Positions 45,168-54,967 of a stretch of 64,000 nucleotides of DNA are shown here, in pieces (position 1 is the first letter of the stretch; each line of letters opens with the position of its first letter). This DNA comes from Pseudogracilibacillus sp037072025 (lineage in GTDB: Bacteria > Bacillota > Bacilli > Bacillales > Amphibacillaceae), in contig NZ_JAXHDD010000016.1 of the NCBI RefSeq assembly GCF_037072025.1, forward strand, positions 16,056 to 80,055, written 5' to 3'. The notes below the pieces were generated by a model that did no database searches, was not told the origin of the DNA, and was given only the letters and a program-made list of their open reading frames with translations. The position numbers and the translations under genes are program-made.

Positions 45168-46442
45168 TTATTCAATTAGTGATGGTATCCATAATGTCAA
45201 CTGTGGAATAAATGTAACAAGTAGCAAGACAATGATAGCTGCCACAACAAACGGCCACACCGCTTTTACAAAAGATTCTATTGAAACTTTTCCCAAAGAT
45301 GTTGCTAAAAATAGACCTGATCCTACCGGTGGAGTCAGTATACCAATCGTAACATTTAAGCAAATCAGCACACCAAAATGAATAGGATCAATACCAAAAG
45401 ATGGCAATATTGGAACGAAAATTGGTGTCAAAATAATAATTAAGGCAATACCCTCAACTACCATACCTAGAAGCAATAATAAGATATTTACTAGAATTAA
45501 GAACACAATTGGATTACTCGTAATTGTTGTCATCCATTCAGCTATTGTCTGAGGAACTCTTTCAAATGTCATTGCCCAACCAAGAACACTCGCCATCGCA
45601 ATGAGTAGCGTTACAATTGCAGTTGAAATTGCAGTATTTATCATAATTCCAGGCAATTCTTTTAAACGAAAATCTCTATAAAAGAAGTAACTTACTATTA
45701 ACGCTATGACGCATGCGATACCTGCCGATTCTGTCGGAGTAAAAACACCAGTGATAATTCCCCAAATTAAAACACCTGGCACTAATAAAGCCGGAATTAC
45801 CTGAAGGGAAGATTTACCTCTTTCTTTCCAGGAGGCTTTCATTTTTGAAGGAAAACTTTGCTTATATCCGATATAGGCAACCAATAGAATAAAAGCAACC
45901 GATATTAAAATTCCAGGGATGATTCCCGCAAGAAACATATCTCCAATTGACGAACCAGAAGTCGCCCCGTAAATAATAAAAAGCATACTAGGAGGAATAA
46001 TTGGTCCGAGCATACCAGCAGCAGCCGTAGTAGCAGCACCAAATTCACGCTTATATCCTTCCTTTTCCATTGCGGGGACCATAACCTTTGTCATCATTGC
46101 AATTTGTGCAGCCGCTGAACCAATAATAGAAGCTAGAAATGTATTTGCAACAATATTTACATAGGCTAATCCACCTCTAAAGTGACCTACAAACTTTTGG
46201 GCAAAGTCTATCAGACGCTTAGTAATCCCTCCAGAATTCATAATCTCACCAGCAAGCATAAATAAAGGTATTGCCAGTAAACTATAACTTTCCAATGATG
46301 AGAATAACCGCTGGGGCGTATTCATAATCATATCTTCATTCCCGTTTACAAATAAAAGAATGATGCCAGAAACTCCAAGAACAATTGCTATTGGAACTCT
46401 AACAAAAAGTAAAATAGCAAAAATAACTAATGTCATTGTCAT
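45168..46442 (-). CDS. dctM: TRAP transporter large permease (DctM family)
   Basis: 424 residues, about 12 transmembrane helices, with the family segments VPIAIVLGVSGIILLF, SLLAIPLFMLAGEIMNSGGI and PPSMLFIIYGATSGSSIGDM. With DctQ and DctP it forms a sodium-driven uptake system for organic acids. It overlaps dctQ by 4 nt. Its place in the meta-cleavage operon suggests uptake of an aromatic acid or a related carboxylate. Confidence 0.92.
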   Translation of the reverse strand: MTMTLVIFAILLFVRVPIAIVLGVSGIILLFVNGNEDMIMNTPQRLFSSLESYSLLAIPLFMLAGEIMNSGGITKRLIDFAQKFVGHFRGGLAYVNIVANTFLASIIGSAAAQIAMMTKVMVPAMEKEGYKREFGAATTAAAGMLGPIIPPSMLFIIYGATSGSSIGDMFLAGIIPGILISVAFILLVAYIGYKQSFPSKMKASWKERGKSSLQVIPALLVPGVLIWGIITGVFTPTESAGIACVIALIVSYFFYRDFRLKELPGIMINTAISTAIVTLLIAMASVLGWAMTFERVPQTIAEWMTTITSNPIVFLILVNILLLLLGMVVEGIALIIILTPIFVPILPSFGIDPIHFGVLICLNVTIGILTPPVGSGLFLATSLGKVSIESFVKAVWPFVVAAIIVLLLVTFIPQLTLWIPSLIE

Positions 46443-46945
46443 GTAATCACCTTCCCATCCTTGGAAATCCGAATTGCTTCAATAAACCAATGAATAAAAT
46501 GTACAGACATAAATAGTAAACTAATTGGAATACTCAAATACATATAAACAATCGGAATTTGTGTTGTAATCGTTTTTTGTAATAGAATACTTGGATCCAT
46601 AATCCAAGTAATAGATAAATAAAAAATGTAAATAGCAAATATAGTCGATGCAATTAAACCGACCAAAATCAGTACATTTCTTATTTTTGATGGCATTTTA
46701 TCAATAAACAGTGTTACAGCTACTGCCTCCTTCACCTTGATACTCATACTTGCTCCAAGAAAGCTAGACCATACAAAAGTATATAATGCTATTTCCTGTG
46801 CCCATACCAATGGCGAATTCAGAAAGTATCTAAAAAAGATATCAAATACCATTGCAAGGAGCATAGCTGGTATCAAAATAACAACCAATCCTTTTTCTAA
46901 ACTGAAAACACTGTCACTTATAGTTTGTGAAAATTTCATTATCAT
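46439..46945 (-). CDS. dctQ: TRAP transporter small permease (DctQ family)
   Basis: 168 residues with four transmembrane helices and the DctQ-type region FFRYFLNSPLVWAQEIALYT. It is the small membrane subunit that pairs with DctM. It lies between the first SDR gene (10-nt gap) and dctM (4-nt overlap). Confidence 0.9.
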   Translation of the reverse strand: MIMKFSQTISDSVFSLEKGLVVILIPAMLLAMVFDIFFRYFLNSPLVWAQEIALYTFVWSSFLGASMSIKVKEAVAVTLFIDKMPSKIRNVLILVGLIASTIFAIYIFYLSITWIMDPSILLQKTITTQIPIVYMYLSIPISLLFMSVHFIHWFIEAIRISKDGKVIT

Positions 46946-46954
46946 CCTCCACCT

Positions 46955-47743
46955 TTAGTAAATATTAAATTGGTCAGCAATTATTTTAAATTGCCCTCCA
47001 GATGTCAAACCTCCATCAAGAACTAATTCAGCACCGGTCATATACGAGGAGTCATCGGAAGCAAGAAACGTCACTGCCTTGGCAATTTCCATCGATTCAC
47101 CAGCTCTTCCCAGCGGATTCATTCCTTTAGTTGCATCAATTAAATCCTTAATTGACTCATTCAATGGAGTGTTAATGAAGCCTGGGTGAATCGAGTTTAC
47201 CCGAATGCCAAATTTTCCAAATTCCATTGCGGCTGATTTGGTCATCCCTCTCACTGCCCACTTAGAAGCTGTATATGCCACTGCAAAATACCCTGTAAGA
47301 CCTGTTATAGAAGACAAATTAATAATTGAAGCGTTATTCGATTTTTTTAATAAATCAAGACAATATTTCATTCCAAGAAACACACTTGTTTGATTGATAG
47401 AAATAATTCGGTTCCAATCCTTGAGTGTACAGTCTCGAAAAGAATCACGCTTATTTATCCCGGCATTGTTGACTAATACATCCAATTTATCTACTTTGTC
47501 ATTTAATAATTCTGTTACTTTTCTCCAGTCATCCTCTCTTGCTACATCAAGCTGATAAGTCAATATCCTTGAATTACCATATTCACTTGCAATCATTGCG
47601 ACTTCTTGTAATTTTTTTGGATTTCTACTTACCATAATCACTGTTTCTGCATCTTCTTTTACAAATTCAATGACATCTGCTAGACCTAAGCCGCTTGAAG
47701 CACCGGTCACAAATGCGGTCTTTCCTTTTAATTTTCCTGCCAT
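46955..47743 (-). CDS. Short-chain dehydrogenase/reductase (first SDR of the catabolic operon)
   Basis: 262 residues with the cofactor motif FVTGASSGLGLADVIEFVKE, LVNNAGINKRD, catalytic S-Y-K in NLSSITGLTGYFAVAYTASK and the C-terminal SYMTGAELVLDGGLTSGG. An acidic residue after the second strand is not obvious (VIMVSRNPKKL has an arginine), which favours NADP(H). It lies between dctP and dctQ. Confidence 0.86.
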   Translation of the reverse strand: MAGKLKGKTAFVTGASSGLGLADVIEFVKEDAETVIMVSRNPKKLQEVAMIASEYGNSRILTYQLDVAREDDWRKVTELLNDKVDKLDVLVNNAGINKRDSFRDCTLKDWNRIISINQTSVFLGMKYCLDLLKKSNNASIINLSSITGLTGYFAVAYTASKWAVRGMTKSAAMEFGKFGIRVNSIHPGFINTPLNESIKDLIDATKGMNPLGRAGESMEIAKAVTFLASDDSSYMTGAELVLDGGLTSGGQFKIIADQFNIY

Positions 47744-47812
47744 AAATAAACCTCCATAAAAAATATAAAGAGGTTGCTTTCTGTATTTAGTTTAAACAAC
47801 CTCTAGATAAAA

Positions 47813-48859
47813 TTAATTTCCTTTTACCACATCAATAAATTCCTTAATTAATTCGTTCTTTTTCGCATACTCTTCATGGACTTCTTGCGCTGCCTCAACG
47901 AATTCATCACGGTTATCTAGTTCGGTAACATTTAGTAGTTCCGAAACTTCCTTTAAGTCTTCCACATCATTAATTACGAGCTGTTCATTCCCCCACTCAA
48001 GTGCTGCCGCCATAGCTTCATCAATAATTTTTCGATCGCTTTCAGGCATATTTTCATAATTTGTTAGACTCGCAGCAAGTACTCCACCGAATACCATATG
48101 CTTCGTCAGTACATAACCTTCAGATATTTCGTGATATTTCTCTGATAATGTTGCATTTGTATCGACAGATACCCCATCTATTACACCTGTTTGCAGTGCG
48201 TTATATACTTCAGGAAGTCCCATTGCAATTGGACTTGCTCCAAGATCTTCCCAAAATCCAAGTACAGAAGCTCCACCAGTAAATCTTAGCTTTTTTCCAT
48301 TAACATCTTCGATTGTGTTTATCTCAGCATCTTTCATGATTAAGCTATGTGTTCCTGTATGCAAATAACCAATTCCTTTAAGTCCCTGTTCTTCTAGTAA
48401 CTTAAGCATTTTTTGAGCTGGCTCTGTCTCTGCAGCTTGAATCCCTTCTTCTAAATTCTCAAATAAGAATGGCATATTCCAGGCATCAAATTCTTCAATT
48501 CGTGTGCTCAGATATGGTACGGTCAATAAAGCAAAATCCAATGAACCGTTTGCCATCTGTTGAACCATATCAGCTTCAGGTCCTAGCTGAGCAGCAGGAT
48601 AAAGCTCAAGATTCATTCTGCCATCAGAACGCTGGTCTAATTCATCTTTAAATTTTTCTGCAAATTTATGCCAGTTATGACCGGTCTGGGTAACATATGT
48701 TATTTTAAATTCATATGTATCTCCATCCCCCTCAGAAGTATTAGTTACGGCATTGTTATCACTAGAAGCACTTGGTTGTGAATTTTTATCACCACATGCA
48801 CTTAGAAAAAGTGCAGTTAACATCAGAATCATAACAAACAACATATTTGAATTTTTCAT
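47813..48859 (-). CDS. dctP: TRAP transporter substrate-binding lipoprotein (DctP family)
   Basis: 348 residues. A lipoprotein signal peptide, LMLTALFLSACGDKN, has its cysteine near position 21, as expected for a binding protein held on the outside of a Gram-positive cell. Family segments are YVTQTGHNWHKFAEKFKDEL, PAAQLGPEADMVQQMANGSL and KLRFTGGASVLGFWEDLGAS; the conserved arginine (KLRF) should contact the ligand's carboxylate. It delivers the substrate to DctQM encoded downstream. Confidence 0.92.
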   Translation of the reverse strand: MKNSNMLFVMILMLTALFLSACGDKNSQPSASSDNNAVTNTSEGDGDTYEFKITYVTQTGHNWHKFAEKFKDELDQRSDGRMNLELYPAAQLGPEADMVQQMANGSLDFALLTVPYLSTRIEEFDAWNMPFLFENLEEGIQAAETEPAQKMLKLLEEQGLKGIGYLHTGTHSLIMKDAEINTIEDVNGKKLRFTGGASVLGFWEDLGASPIAMGLPEVYNALQTGVIDGVSVDTNATLSEKYHEISEGYVLTKHMVFGGVLAASLTNYENMPESDRKIIDEAMAAALEWGNEQLVINDVEDLKEVSELLNVTELDNRDEFVEAAQEVHEEYAKKNELIKEFIDVVKGN

Positions 48860-48897
48860 ATAACTCTCCTCTTCGTAAAAATATTAAGTGATTATAT

Positions 48898-49908
48898 TTA
48901 TATCAATTCACGTAAGCCGAGAAAATCCAGTGCATTATGTCCAAGTATTAATTCTGCATCCGCTTTTGAAATACCTTGTAGATTATCAATCACTTTACCT
49001 ACTGGTTTCTCACGCAGCAAAAAAGGATAATCGGAACCAGCAATAATCTGTCTTGATCCAAAGCGTTCGACCATGAATTTTAAATTATTTGGATCATATA
49101 CCAGTGAGTCATAATATAACTTCTTAGCATAATAGCTTGGAGACTTTACGATTTTTCGTGTTTCTGGCCAAACTTCCCATCCCTTATCCATTCTTGGGAG
49201 AATATATGGCAGTGAACCGCCCCCGTGAGCAAAGCACACTTTCAAGTTTGGAAGCTTGTCCAGTATCCCACTCATAATTATGCTCCCAGCTGCAAGTGCT
49301 GTTTCAGATGGCATTCCTATTGTGTACATGGAATTGAAGTTATGCAATCTCTCCCTTCCCAAAGTTGCCCAGGGATGTACAAAAAGAGGAACATTCATTT
49401 CTTCAGCAGCTTCAAAGAATTGGTATAAAGTACTGTCATTCAGATTCAAGCCATTAACGTTGGAACCTATCTGGATTCCTTTTAATTTGAGTTCCTTTAC
49501 TGCTCTTTCCATTTCAGAAATCGCTAAATGTGTGTCCTGTAATGGAACCGTTCCCATTCCAATAAATCTGTTGGGATACTTTTTTGTCACTGAAGCAATA
49601 AAATCATTCTGATACTTTGCAAGTTCTAAGCCAGCTTTGGGATCCGACCAATATGATAAGGTTACAGGAATTGGTGATAGAATTTGAATATCCACACCTT
49701 CGTTATCCATATCTTCTAAACGTTTTTCAGGATCCCATGCTTGGTCGGTTATTTTTCTGAACGTTTTTCCTTGTACTAGTATTTCTGCACCACAGCTACA
49801 GTTCCTTTGAAATATTGGAAATCGGTCATCCTTATATTTTGCTGCCAGATCCGGGAAATCTTCAGAAATAATATGTGTATGAAAATCAACCCGTAATTTT
49901 TTTGTCAA
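48898..49908 (-). CDS. ACMSD-like amidohydrolase / decarboxylase
   Basis: 336 residues of the amidohydrolase_2 family: N-terminal metal motif RVDFHTHIISEDFP (HxH), FVHPWATLGRERL, KVCFAHGGGSLPYILPRMDK and the late aspartate in IIAGSDYPFLLREKP. Relatives decarboxylate 2-amino-3-carboxymuconate semialdehyde or hydroxybenzoates. Next to an extradiol dioxygenase gene, it could remove a carboxyl group from a carboxylated ring-cleavage product so that it enters the pathway as 2-hydroxymuconate semialdehyde. The substrate is an inference. Confidence 0.85.
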   Translation of the reverse strand: MTKKLRVDFHTHIISEDFPDLAAKYKDDRFPIFQRNCSCGAEILVQGKTFRKITDQAWDPEKRLEDMDNEGVDIQILSPIPVTLSYWSDPKAGLELAKYQNDFIASVTKKYPNRFIGMGTVPLQDTHLAISEMERAVKELKLKGIQIGSNVNGLNLNDSTLYQFFEAAEEMNVPLFVHPWATLGRERLHNFNSMYTIGMPSETALAAGSIIMSGILDKLPNLKVCFAHGGGSLPYILPRMDKGWEVWPETRKIVKSPSYYAKKLYYDSLVYDPNNLKFMVERFGSRQIIAGSDYPFLLREKPVGKVIDNLQGISKADAELILGHNALDFLGLRELI

Positions 49909-49953
49909 ACCTGAAAATCTCCTTTCTATTTGTTATTTAAACATTCAATCTAC

Positions 49954-50961
49954 TTAGTATATTTCAGTACCGTAAGTAAAGTATGTTTTTGGCGCTTTGC
50001 TTCCCCACATATCCAATCCTAAATCACCAACTTCAGAACCCCATTCGATTGCCTTCCAATCTGGTGAAAAAATTAAAAATCCTCCTGTCCATATTTCAAC
50101 CCGATGACCTGAAGGTTCAAATACGTAGATAAACTGTGCACCACTTGTTCCATGTTTTCCTGGTCCCCATTCTATTTCAATTCCATTTTCAGCCATTAAA
50201 TTTGAAGCTCTGATTAACTCATCCGGCGAGTCTAGATAGTAAGCTAAATGATGTAACTTCGCCCCCGTCTGGTTCGAATTACGCATTAATGCCACTTCAT
50301 GTGATACATTAGTTCTACTTAACCAAGAACCTAAGCGTACATCTTCCTTATTTTGAATAAAGTAGCGATGATGAATTCCTAACATATTTGTCCACCATTT
50401 TTGTTCTTGGGCGACGTCGTTGACCATCATATTTACGTGGTCAAACCGACGAGGTGCAGCTCCTTTACCCGTATATTTACTTGGATGGCTTGGTAACTTA
50501 GATATCATATTGGAATCTGTAGCTTTGTACAATTCCTTGTCCCAATATAATTCGATTGGAATACCTGAAGGAGTTTTGAAATGAATAGCATCACCTAATG
50601 CTTTTTTCTGACCTCCTTGAACCCATTCAAAGTTAATATTCATTTGTTTTAATTGTTTTTCAAAAACATATAATGAATATTGTGATTCAACCCTCCAGCC
50701 AACACTTATTAATTCAGACTTATTTGATTCTTGCAATACTAATGTATGATGGTCAAAATCCTGCCAAGCTCGTAAATATGCTTTGTCTCCATCTTTTTCT
50801 GTGAGAACTAGTCCTAGTACTTCAGTATAAAACCACAACGATTTGTCAATATCAGAAACACTTATTTCTACATGTCCTATATGTGCTACACTTCTTATTC
50901 TTTTTTCCAATTCCTTTTCAGCAGTTTGCTCATCCATCATTTCATAAAAAACTTTTGTCAT
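49954..50961 (-). CDS. Extradiol ring-cleavage dioxygenase (catechol 2,3-dioxygenase type)
   Basis: 335 residues with two VOC (glyoxalase fold) domains. The iron ligands are visible in the C-terminal domain: H in RRFDHVNMMVNDV, H in AKLHHLAYYLDSPDE and E in PSGHRVEIWTGG. It opens a catechol ring beside the hydroxyl groups (meta cleavage). Substrate specificity (catechol, protocatechuate or another) cannot be read from the sequence. It lies 240 nt after the tautomerase gene; that gap may hold a second promoter, but I see no clear one. Confidence 0.9.
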   Translation of the reverse strand: MTKVFYEMMDEQTAEKELEKRIRSVAHIGHVEISVSDIDKSLWFYTEVLGLVLTEKDGDKAYLRAWQDFDHHTLVLQESNKSELISVGWRVESQYSLYVFEKQLKQMNINFEWVQGGQKKALGDAIHFKTPSGIPIELYWDKELYKATDSNMISKLPSHPSKYTGKGAAPRRFDHVNMMVNDVAQEQKWWTNMLGIHHRYFIQNKEDVRLGSWLSRTNVSHEVALMRNSNQTGAKLHHLAYYLDSPDELIRASNLMAENGIEIEWGPGKHGTSGAQFIYVFEPSGHRVEIWTGGFLIFSPDWKAIEWGSEVGDLGLDMWGSKAPKTYFTYGTEIY

Positions 50962-51200
50962 TTTTTACTCTCCTTTAAAATTAGTATTAATGTTATATTA
51001 ACTACATAAGTAAGTTTAAATATCACTTTATTTAGAACACTTCAGGTATAACACCTTTTTAATAATCATATATTATCATCAAAGCGCTTTCATAACAAAC
51101 AGTTTTTTCTTTATACGCAACATAATAAAATTATTTACATTTAAGACAACTCGTTTTGTATGTTAATCATTTTCCATTAAATCAGAACCAATTTTGAAAT

Positions 51201-51389
51201 TCATTTCTCTTTAGACATTGGTTTCCCTGCTATGCCCCAATGTGATCCTGGAATCTCATTTACTATTACTCTTACACTTTCTCGGGGAGCATCTAACGTT
51301 TCTACTGTTACTTCAGTAATATTTTCAATTAATTTTGCTACTTTTTCAGCAGGTCTTCCCTCTATTAAATTAACATGAATTATTGGCAT
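51201..51389 (-). CDS. dmpI: 4-oxalocrotonate tautomerase
   Basis: 62 residues starting MPIIHVNLIEGRPAEKVAKL, with the catalytic Pro at position 2 (exposed after Met removal) and arginines at the usual places (GRPAEK, APRESVRV). It converts 2-hydroxymuconate to 2-oxo-3-hexenedioate. The start at 51389 is required to place the proline; the upstream in-frame codons would bury it. It matches position I of the dmp order. Confidence 0.93.
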   Translation of the reverse strand: MPIIHVNLIEGRPAEKVAKLIENITEVTVETLDAPRESVRVIVNEIPGSHWGIAGKPMSKEK

Positions 51390-51429
51390 GTCTCTTCTCC
51401 CTTCCAATACTAATTTATTTAAACTCTAA

Positions 51430-52218
51430 TTAATCCGTTACTCTAAAAGAAACATCACCAAGACCATCAAACTTCCCAATAACAACATCATCTTTTTCAA
51501 GTAAGACTGCTCCAGTTAATGCTCCGGATAAAATAACATCTCCCTTCCTTACTTTATCTCCTTTTCTCGCTAACATATTAACAAGCATTGCAATCGCATT
51601 TGCGGGATGTCCTAGTACGGCTGCTCCTGCTCCAAGATCTTTAATTTCACCATTAATAGATAATGTTGCGCCGACCAAATCCAAATCTACCAATTCAGGT
51701 TTTGTAAGATTCGTTCCAAAAACAACTCTTGAAGTAGATGCATTATCGGCAACGACATCAGAAAGTGTAAAATCAAAGTTTTCAAAACGACTATCAATAA
51801 TTTCAAGTGCTGGTATAACTGCTTCGGTGTCGGCTAAAACTTGAGCTCCCGTTATCCCTGGTCCTTCAATATCTTCTCCGATAACAAAAGCAATCTCTGC
51901 TTCAACTTTAGGGTGGATTAAATCATTAAGTGATACTTTTCCTCCATTATCAATCAACATATAATCGAAAACGTATCCATAAATAGGTTCATTGACACCC
52001 ATTTGTTGCATCTTTGCCTGACTTGTTAAGCCCATTTTTGGTCCAACAATTTTATGACCCTCTGAAAGTTTCATGTTAACAATTTCCTCTTGAATAACAT
52101 ATCCTTCTTCAACTGTTAAATCAGGCTTAAGTTCAGCTGTCACTTTTCTTACTTCTCTTTTTTCTATTTCACCAGCAACTAAATAACTGGCAAACTCTTT
52201 TACCATTTTCGTTTCCAC
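51430..52218 (-). CDS. dmpH: 4-oxalocrotonate decarboxylase (DmpH type)
   Basis: 262 residues of the hydratase/decarboxylase family with IVGPKMGLTSQAKMQQMGVN, PKVEAEIAFVIGEDIEGPGI and the late SGALTGAVLLEKDDVVIGKF. It removes CO2 from 2-oxo-3-hexenedioate to give 2-oxopent-4-enoate. The family also contains DmpE hydratases; I assign H because it lies between dmpG and dmpI as in Pseudomonas. The paralogue at 54165 is then E. Confidence 0.82.
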   Translation of the reverse strand: METKMVKEFASYLVAGEIEKREVRKVTAELKPDLTVEEGYVIQEEIVNMKLSEGHKIVGPKMGLTSQAKMQQMGVNEPIYGYVFDYMLIDNGGKVSLNDLIHPKVEAEIAFVIGEDIEGPGITGAQVLADTEAVIPALEIIDSRFENFDFTLSDVVADNASTSRVVFGTNLTKPELVDLDLVGATLSINGEIKDLGAGAAVLGHPANAIAMLVNMLARKGDKVRKGDVILSGALTGAVLLEKDDVVIGKFDGLGDVSFRVTD

Positions 52219-52235
52219 ACAACTTCCCCCTTCGG

Positions 52236-53255
52236 TTAAACTTCGACATTTGACTTAGAAAGCTCAGCTGCAACATCTACAATCATGTCCTCTTGACCAC
52301 CTACAACTTTTCGTTTTCCTAATTCAACTAAGATGGATCGGGAATCCACACCAAATTTTTGTGCCGCTTTTTGTGCATGGAGCAAGAAACTTGAATAGAC
52401 ACCTGCATAACCAAGGACTAGGCTATCTTTTGTAATTTCTTGTGGCTTCTCCAAAATCGGAGCAACCAACTCCTCGGCTACGTCCATTGTTTTAAATACA
52501 TCGATTCCTGTTTTAATGTTTAATTTATCCAGAACTGCTACAAGTACCTCCGTTTGCGTATTACCGGCACCAGCTCCTAGGCAACGAATACTGCCATCAA
52601 TTCGGGTTGCGCCTTCTTCAATTGCAACAAGTGTATTAGCCATAGCCAATGACAAATTATTATGAGCATGAAATCCAACATTGACAGACAAACTATCTTT
52701 CATTGCTCTAATTTTTTCTCTTACTTCATGTGGCAACATTGCCCCTGCAGAATCAACTACATAGACCGTATCAGCACCATAGCTTTCCATTAATTTTGCT
52801 TGTTCCACAAGTTCTTCGGCAGGTGCCATATGAGACATCATTAAAAATCCTACTGTCTCAAGTCCAAGTTCTTTTGATAAAGCAATGTGCTGTTGAGCAA
52901 CATCGGCTTCTGTTACGTGAGTCGCTACTCGAGCCATCTTTGCACCTAAATTTGCTGCTTCTTTTAAATCAGGCATCGTACCTATTCCCGGTAAGAGGAG
53001 TACAGAGATTTTTGCTTGCTTAGCAGTCGACACCGCAGCTTCAATCAATTTTAGCTCATCTGTTAATGAGAAACCGTATTGAATAGACGAACCGCCAAGT
53101 CCATCTCCATGCGCGACCTCAATATAAGGTACATTCGCTTCATCTAAAGCTGTTACGATATTTGTAACTTGTTCAACTGTATATTGATGTCTTATTGCAT
53201 GACTTCCATCTCTAAGTGCTACTTCAGTAATTAACACATCTCGTTCATCAGCCAT
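52236..53255 (-). CDS. dmpG: 4-hydroxy-2-oxovalerate aldolase
   Basis: 339 residues with the N-terminal VLITEVALRDGSHAIRHQYT signature (catalytic H and metal D) and NVGFHAHNNLSLAMANTLVA (metal HxH). It splits 4-hydroxy-2-oxovalerate into pyruvate and acetaldehyde, and acetaldehyde is channelled to the dehydrogenase in a complex. It overlaps dmpF by 8 nt. Confidence 0.95.
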   Translation of the reverse strand: MADERDVLITEVALRDGSHAIRHQYTVEQVTNIVTALDEANVPYIEVAHGDGLGGSSIQYGFSLTDELKLIEAAVSTAKQAKISVLLLPGIGTMPDLKEAANLGAKMARVATHVTEADVAQQHIALSKELGLETVGFLMMSHMAPAEELVEQAKLMESYGADTVYVVDSAGAMLPHEVREKIRAMKDSLSVNVGFHAHNNLSLAMANTLVAIEEGATRIDGSIRCLGAGAGNTQTEVLVAVLDKLNIKTGIDVFKTMDVAEELVAPILEKPQEITKDSLVLGYAGVYSSFLLHAQKAAQKFGVDSRSILVELGKRKVVGGQEDMIVDVAAELSKSNVEV

Positions 53256-54150
53256 TCGTTAGCTCAACTCCTATCCTTCCCGAAAGTCTATGCCGCGCCC
53301 ATTCTTCTGCCACTTTTACGGAAGCCGCTGTCATAATATCCAAATTCCCAGCGTATACCGGTAAATAATCTCCAGCACCTTCCACTTCAATAAATACGGT
53401 TACGGAAGTCCCATCGATAATAGGATCTTGTCGTAATCTATAACCTGGTACATACATTTTAATTTGTTTTTCCATATTTCTAATGGATTCAACTATTTCT
53501 TCCCTTGCCTTCTGTCCCTCAACATTAATATATATTGTGTTTCTCATTAAAATTGGAGGTTCAGCTGGATTTAATATGATGATTACTTTTCCTTTTTTAG
53601 CTCCTCCTACCTTTTCAACGCCCCGTGCAGTCGTTTGGGTAAATTCATCAATATTTGCTCTCGTTCCAGGTCCTGCACTTTTACTTGAAATAGTTGAAAC
53701 GATTTCAGCATAATCCACAGATTGGACTTGATTGACTGCATGAACGATAGGGATCGTTGCTTGCCCTCCGCATGTTATTAAATTGATATTATCTGCTTCT
53801 AAATGATCCTCTAAATTAACTGGAGGAATTACAATTGGTCCGATTGCTGCAGGAGTTAAATCGAGAACTTGTTTACCAGCTGCTTTTAGTAATTCAGCAT
53901 GTCGGATATGGGCTTTTGCAGATGTTGCATCAAAGATAACATCTGCTAATTCAAGTCGTTCTAAAAATCCGTCAATTCCATTATCTATTACTGTAAGACC
54001 CATTTCCCTTGCCTTTTTTAAACCATCAGAATGTGGATCGATTCCAATCACCGCTGTTAACTCCAATACATCTGATCTACCTAGCTTTATCATTAAATCC
54101 GTCCCGATATTCCCTGAACCTAAAATAGCTACTTTTACCTTATCCATCAA
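53248..54150 (-). CDS. dmpF: Acetaldehyde dehydrogenase (acylating)
   Basis: 300 residues with the NAD-binding AILGSGNIGTDLMIKLGRSD and the catalytic cysteine in LITCGGQATIPIVHAVNQVQ. It makes acetyl-CoA from acetaldehyde delivered by DmpG. The 8-nt overlap with dmpG fits their obligate complex. Confidence 0.95.
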   Translation of the reverse strand: MMDKVKVAILGSGNIGTDLMIKLGRSDVLELTAVIGIDPHSDGLKKAREMGLTVIDNGIDGFLERLELADVIFDATSAKAHIRHAELLKAAGKQVLDLTPAAIGPIVIPPVNLEDHLEADNINLITCGGQATIPIVHAVNQVQSVDYAEIVSTISSKSAGPGTRANIDEFTQTTARGVEKVGGAKKGKVIIILNPAEPPILMRNTIYINVEGQKAREEIVESIRNMEKQIKMYVPGYRLRQDPIIDGTSVTVFIEVEGAGDYLPVYAGNLDIMTAASVKVAEEWARHRLSGRIGVELTNG

Positions 54151-54164
54151 ATTCTCCTTTCTAA

Positions 54165-54953
54165 TTAAAAACGAACGCTCACTTCACCTAGATGTGCAAA
54201 TCGAGCTACGAAAGAATCACCTTCCTGCGCATCCACTGCTGCTGATAAAGCTCCTGATAAAATAACTTCACCTGCACGGAGGGATATATCAAAATCTGCT
54301 ACTCTATTAGCCAGCCATGCAACACATTGGATCGGATTCCCAAGCGCAGCCGCTCCGACACCAGTATTAACAATTTCTCCATTTTTAGATAACACCATAC
54401 CGATTAATTCAAGATTTACATCTTCTATTTTTATCGGTTTTCCACCTAACACATAAAACGCAGAAGATGCATTATCGGCAATTGTATCTGCTAGCTGAAT
54501 TTTCCAATCCGTAATTCTACTATCTACCACTTCAATTGCAGGTAAAACATAATCCGTAGCCTGAATGACATCCATTGCCGTCACATTCGGTCCTTTTAAA
54601 TCTTCTTTTAAAATAAAAGCGATTTCACCTTCTACTTTCGGTTGGAGAATCCCCTTCTTTGGAACATTACCTCCATTTTCAACAACCATATTCGATAGTA
54701 GATGACCATAATCAGGTTCATTTACTCCAAGTAAATTTTGCATTGCTTTAGATGTTAACCCAATTTTTTTTCCAACAATTTTATGCCCCTGTTCGGTTTT
54801 CGCTTCAATATTTTTAAGTTGAATGTGATAAGCTTCTTCCACCGAAATCTCTGAATCGATAGTAGTTAGTGGCTTCATCCCAACCTGATTTCTTTCAGCT
54901 TCTAGTAATTGAACAGCAATTTTTTCATGTTTGTTCCCTAATGTAATTGCCAC
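54165..54953 (-). CDS. dmpE: 2-oxopent-4-enoate hydratase (DmpE type)
   Basis: 262 residues, a paralogue of the gene at 51430, with IVGKKIGLTSKAMQNLLGVN, PKVEGEIAFILKEDLKGPNV and SGALSAAVDAQEGDSFVARF. It adds water to 2-oxopent-4-enoate to give 4-hydroxy-2-oxovalerate. Its place between the semialdehyde dehydrogenase and dmpF is the E position in the dmp order. Confidence 0.82.
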   Translation of the reverse strand: MAITLGNKHEKIAVQLLEAERNQVGMKPLTTIDSEISVEEAYHIQLKNIEAKTEQGHKIVGKKIGLTSKAMQNLLGVNEPDYGHLLSNMVVENGGNVPKKGILQPKVEGEIAFILKEDLKGPNVTAMDVIQATDYVLPAIEVVDSRITDWKIQLADTIADNASSAFYVLGGKPIKIEDVNLELIGMVLSKNGEIVNTGVGAAALGNPIQCVAWLANRVADFDISLRAGEVILSGALSAAVDAQEGDSFVARFAHLGEVSVRF

Positions 54954-54967
54954 TTACATCCACCTCC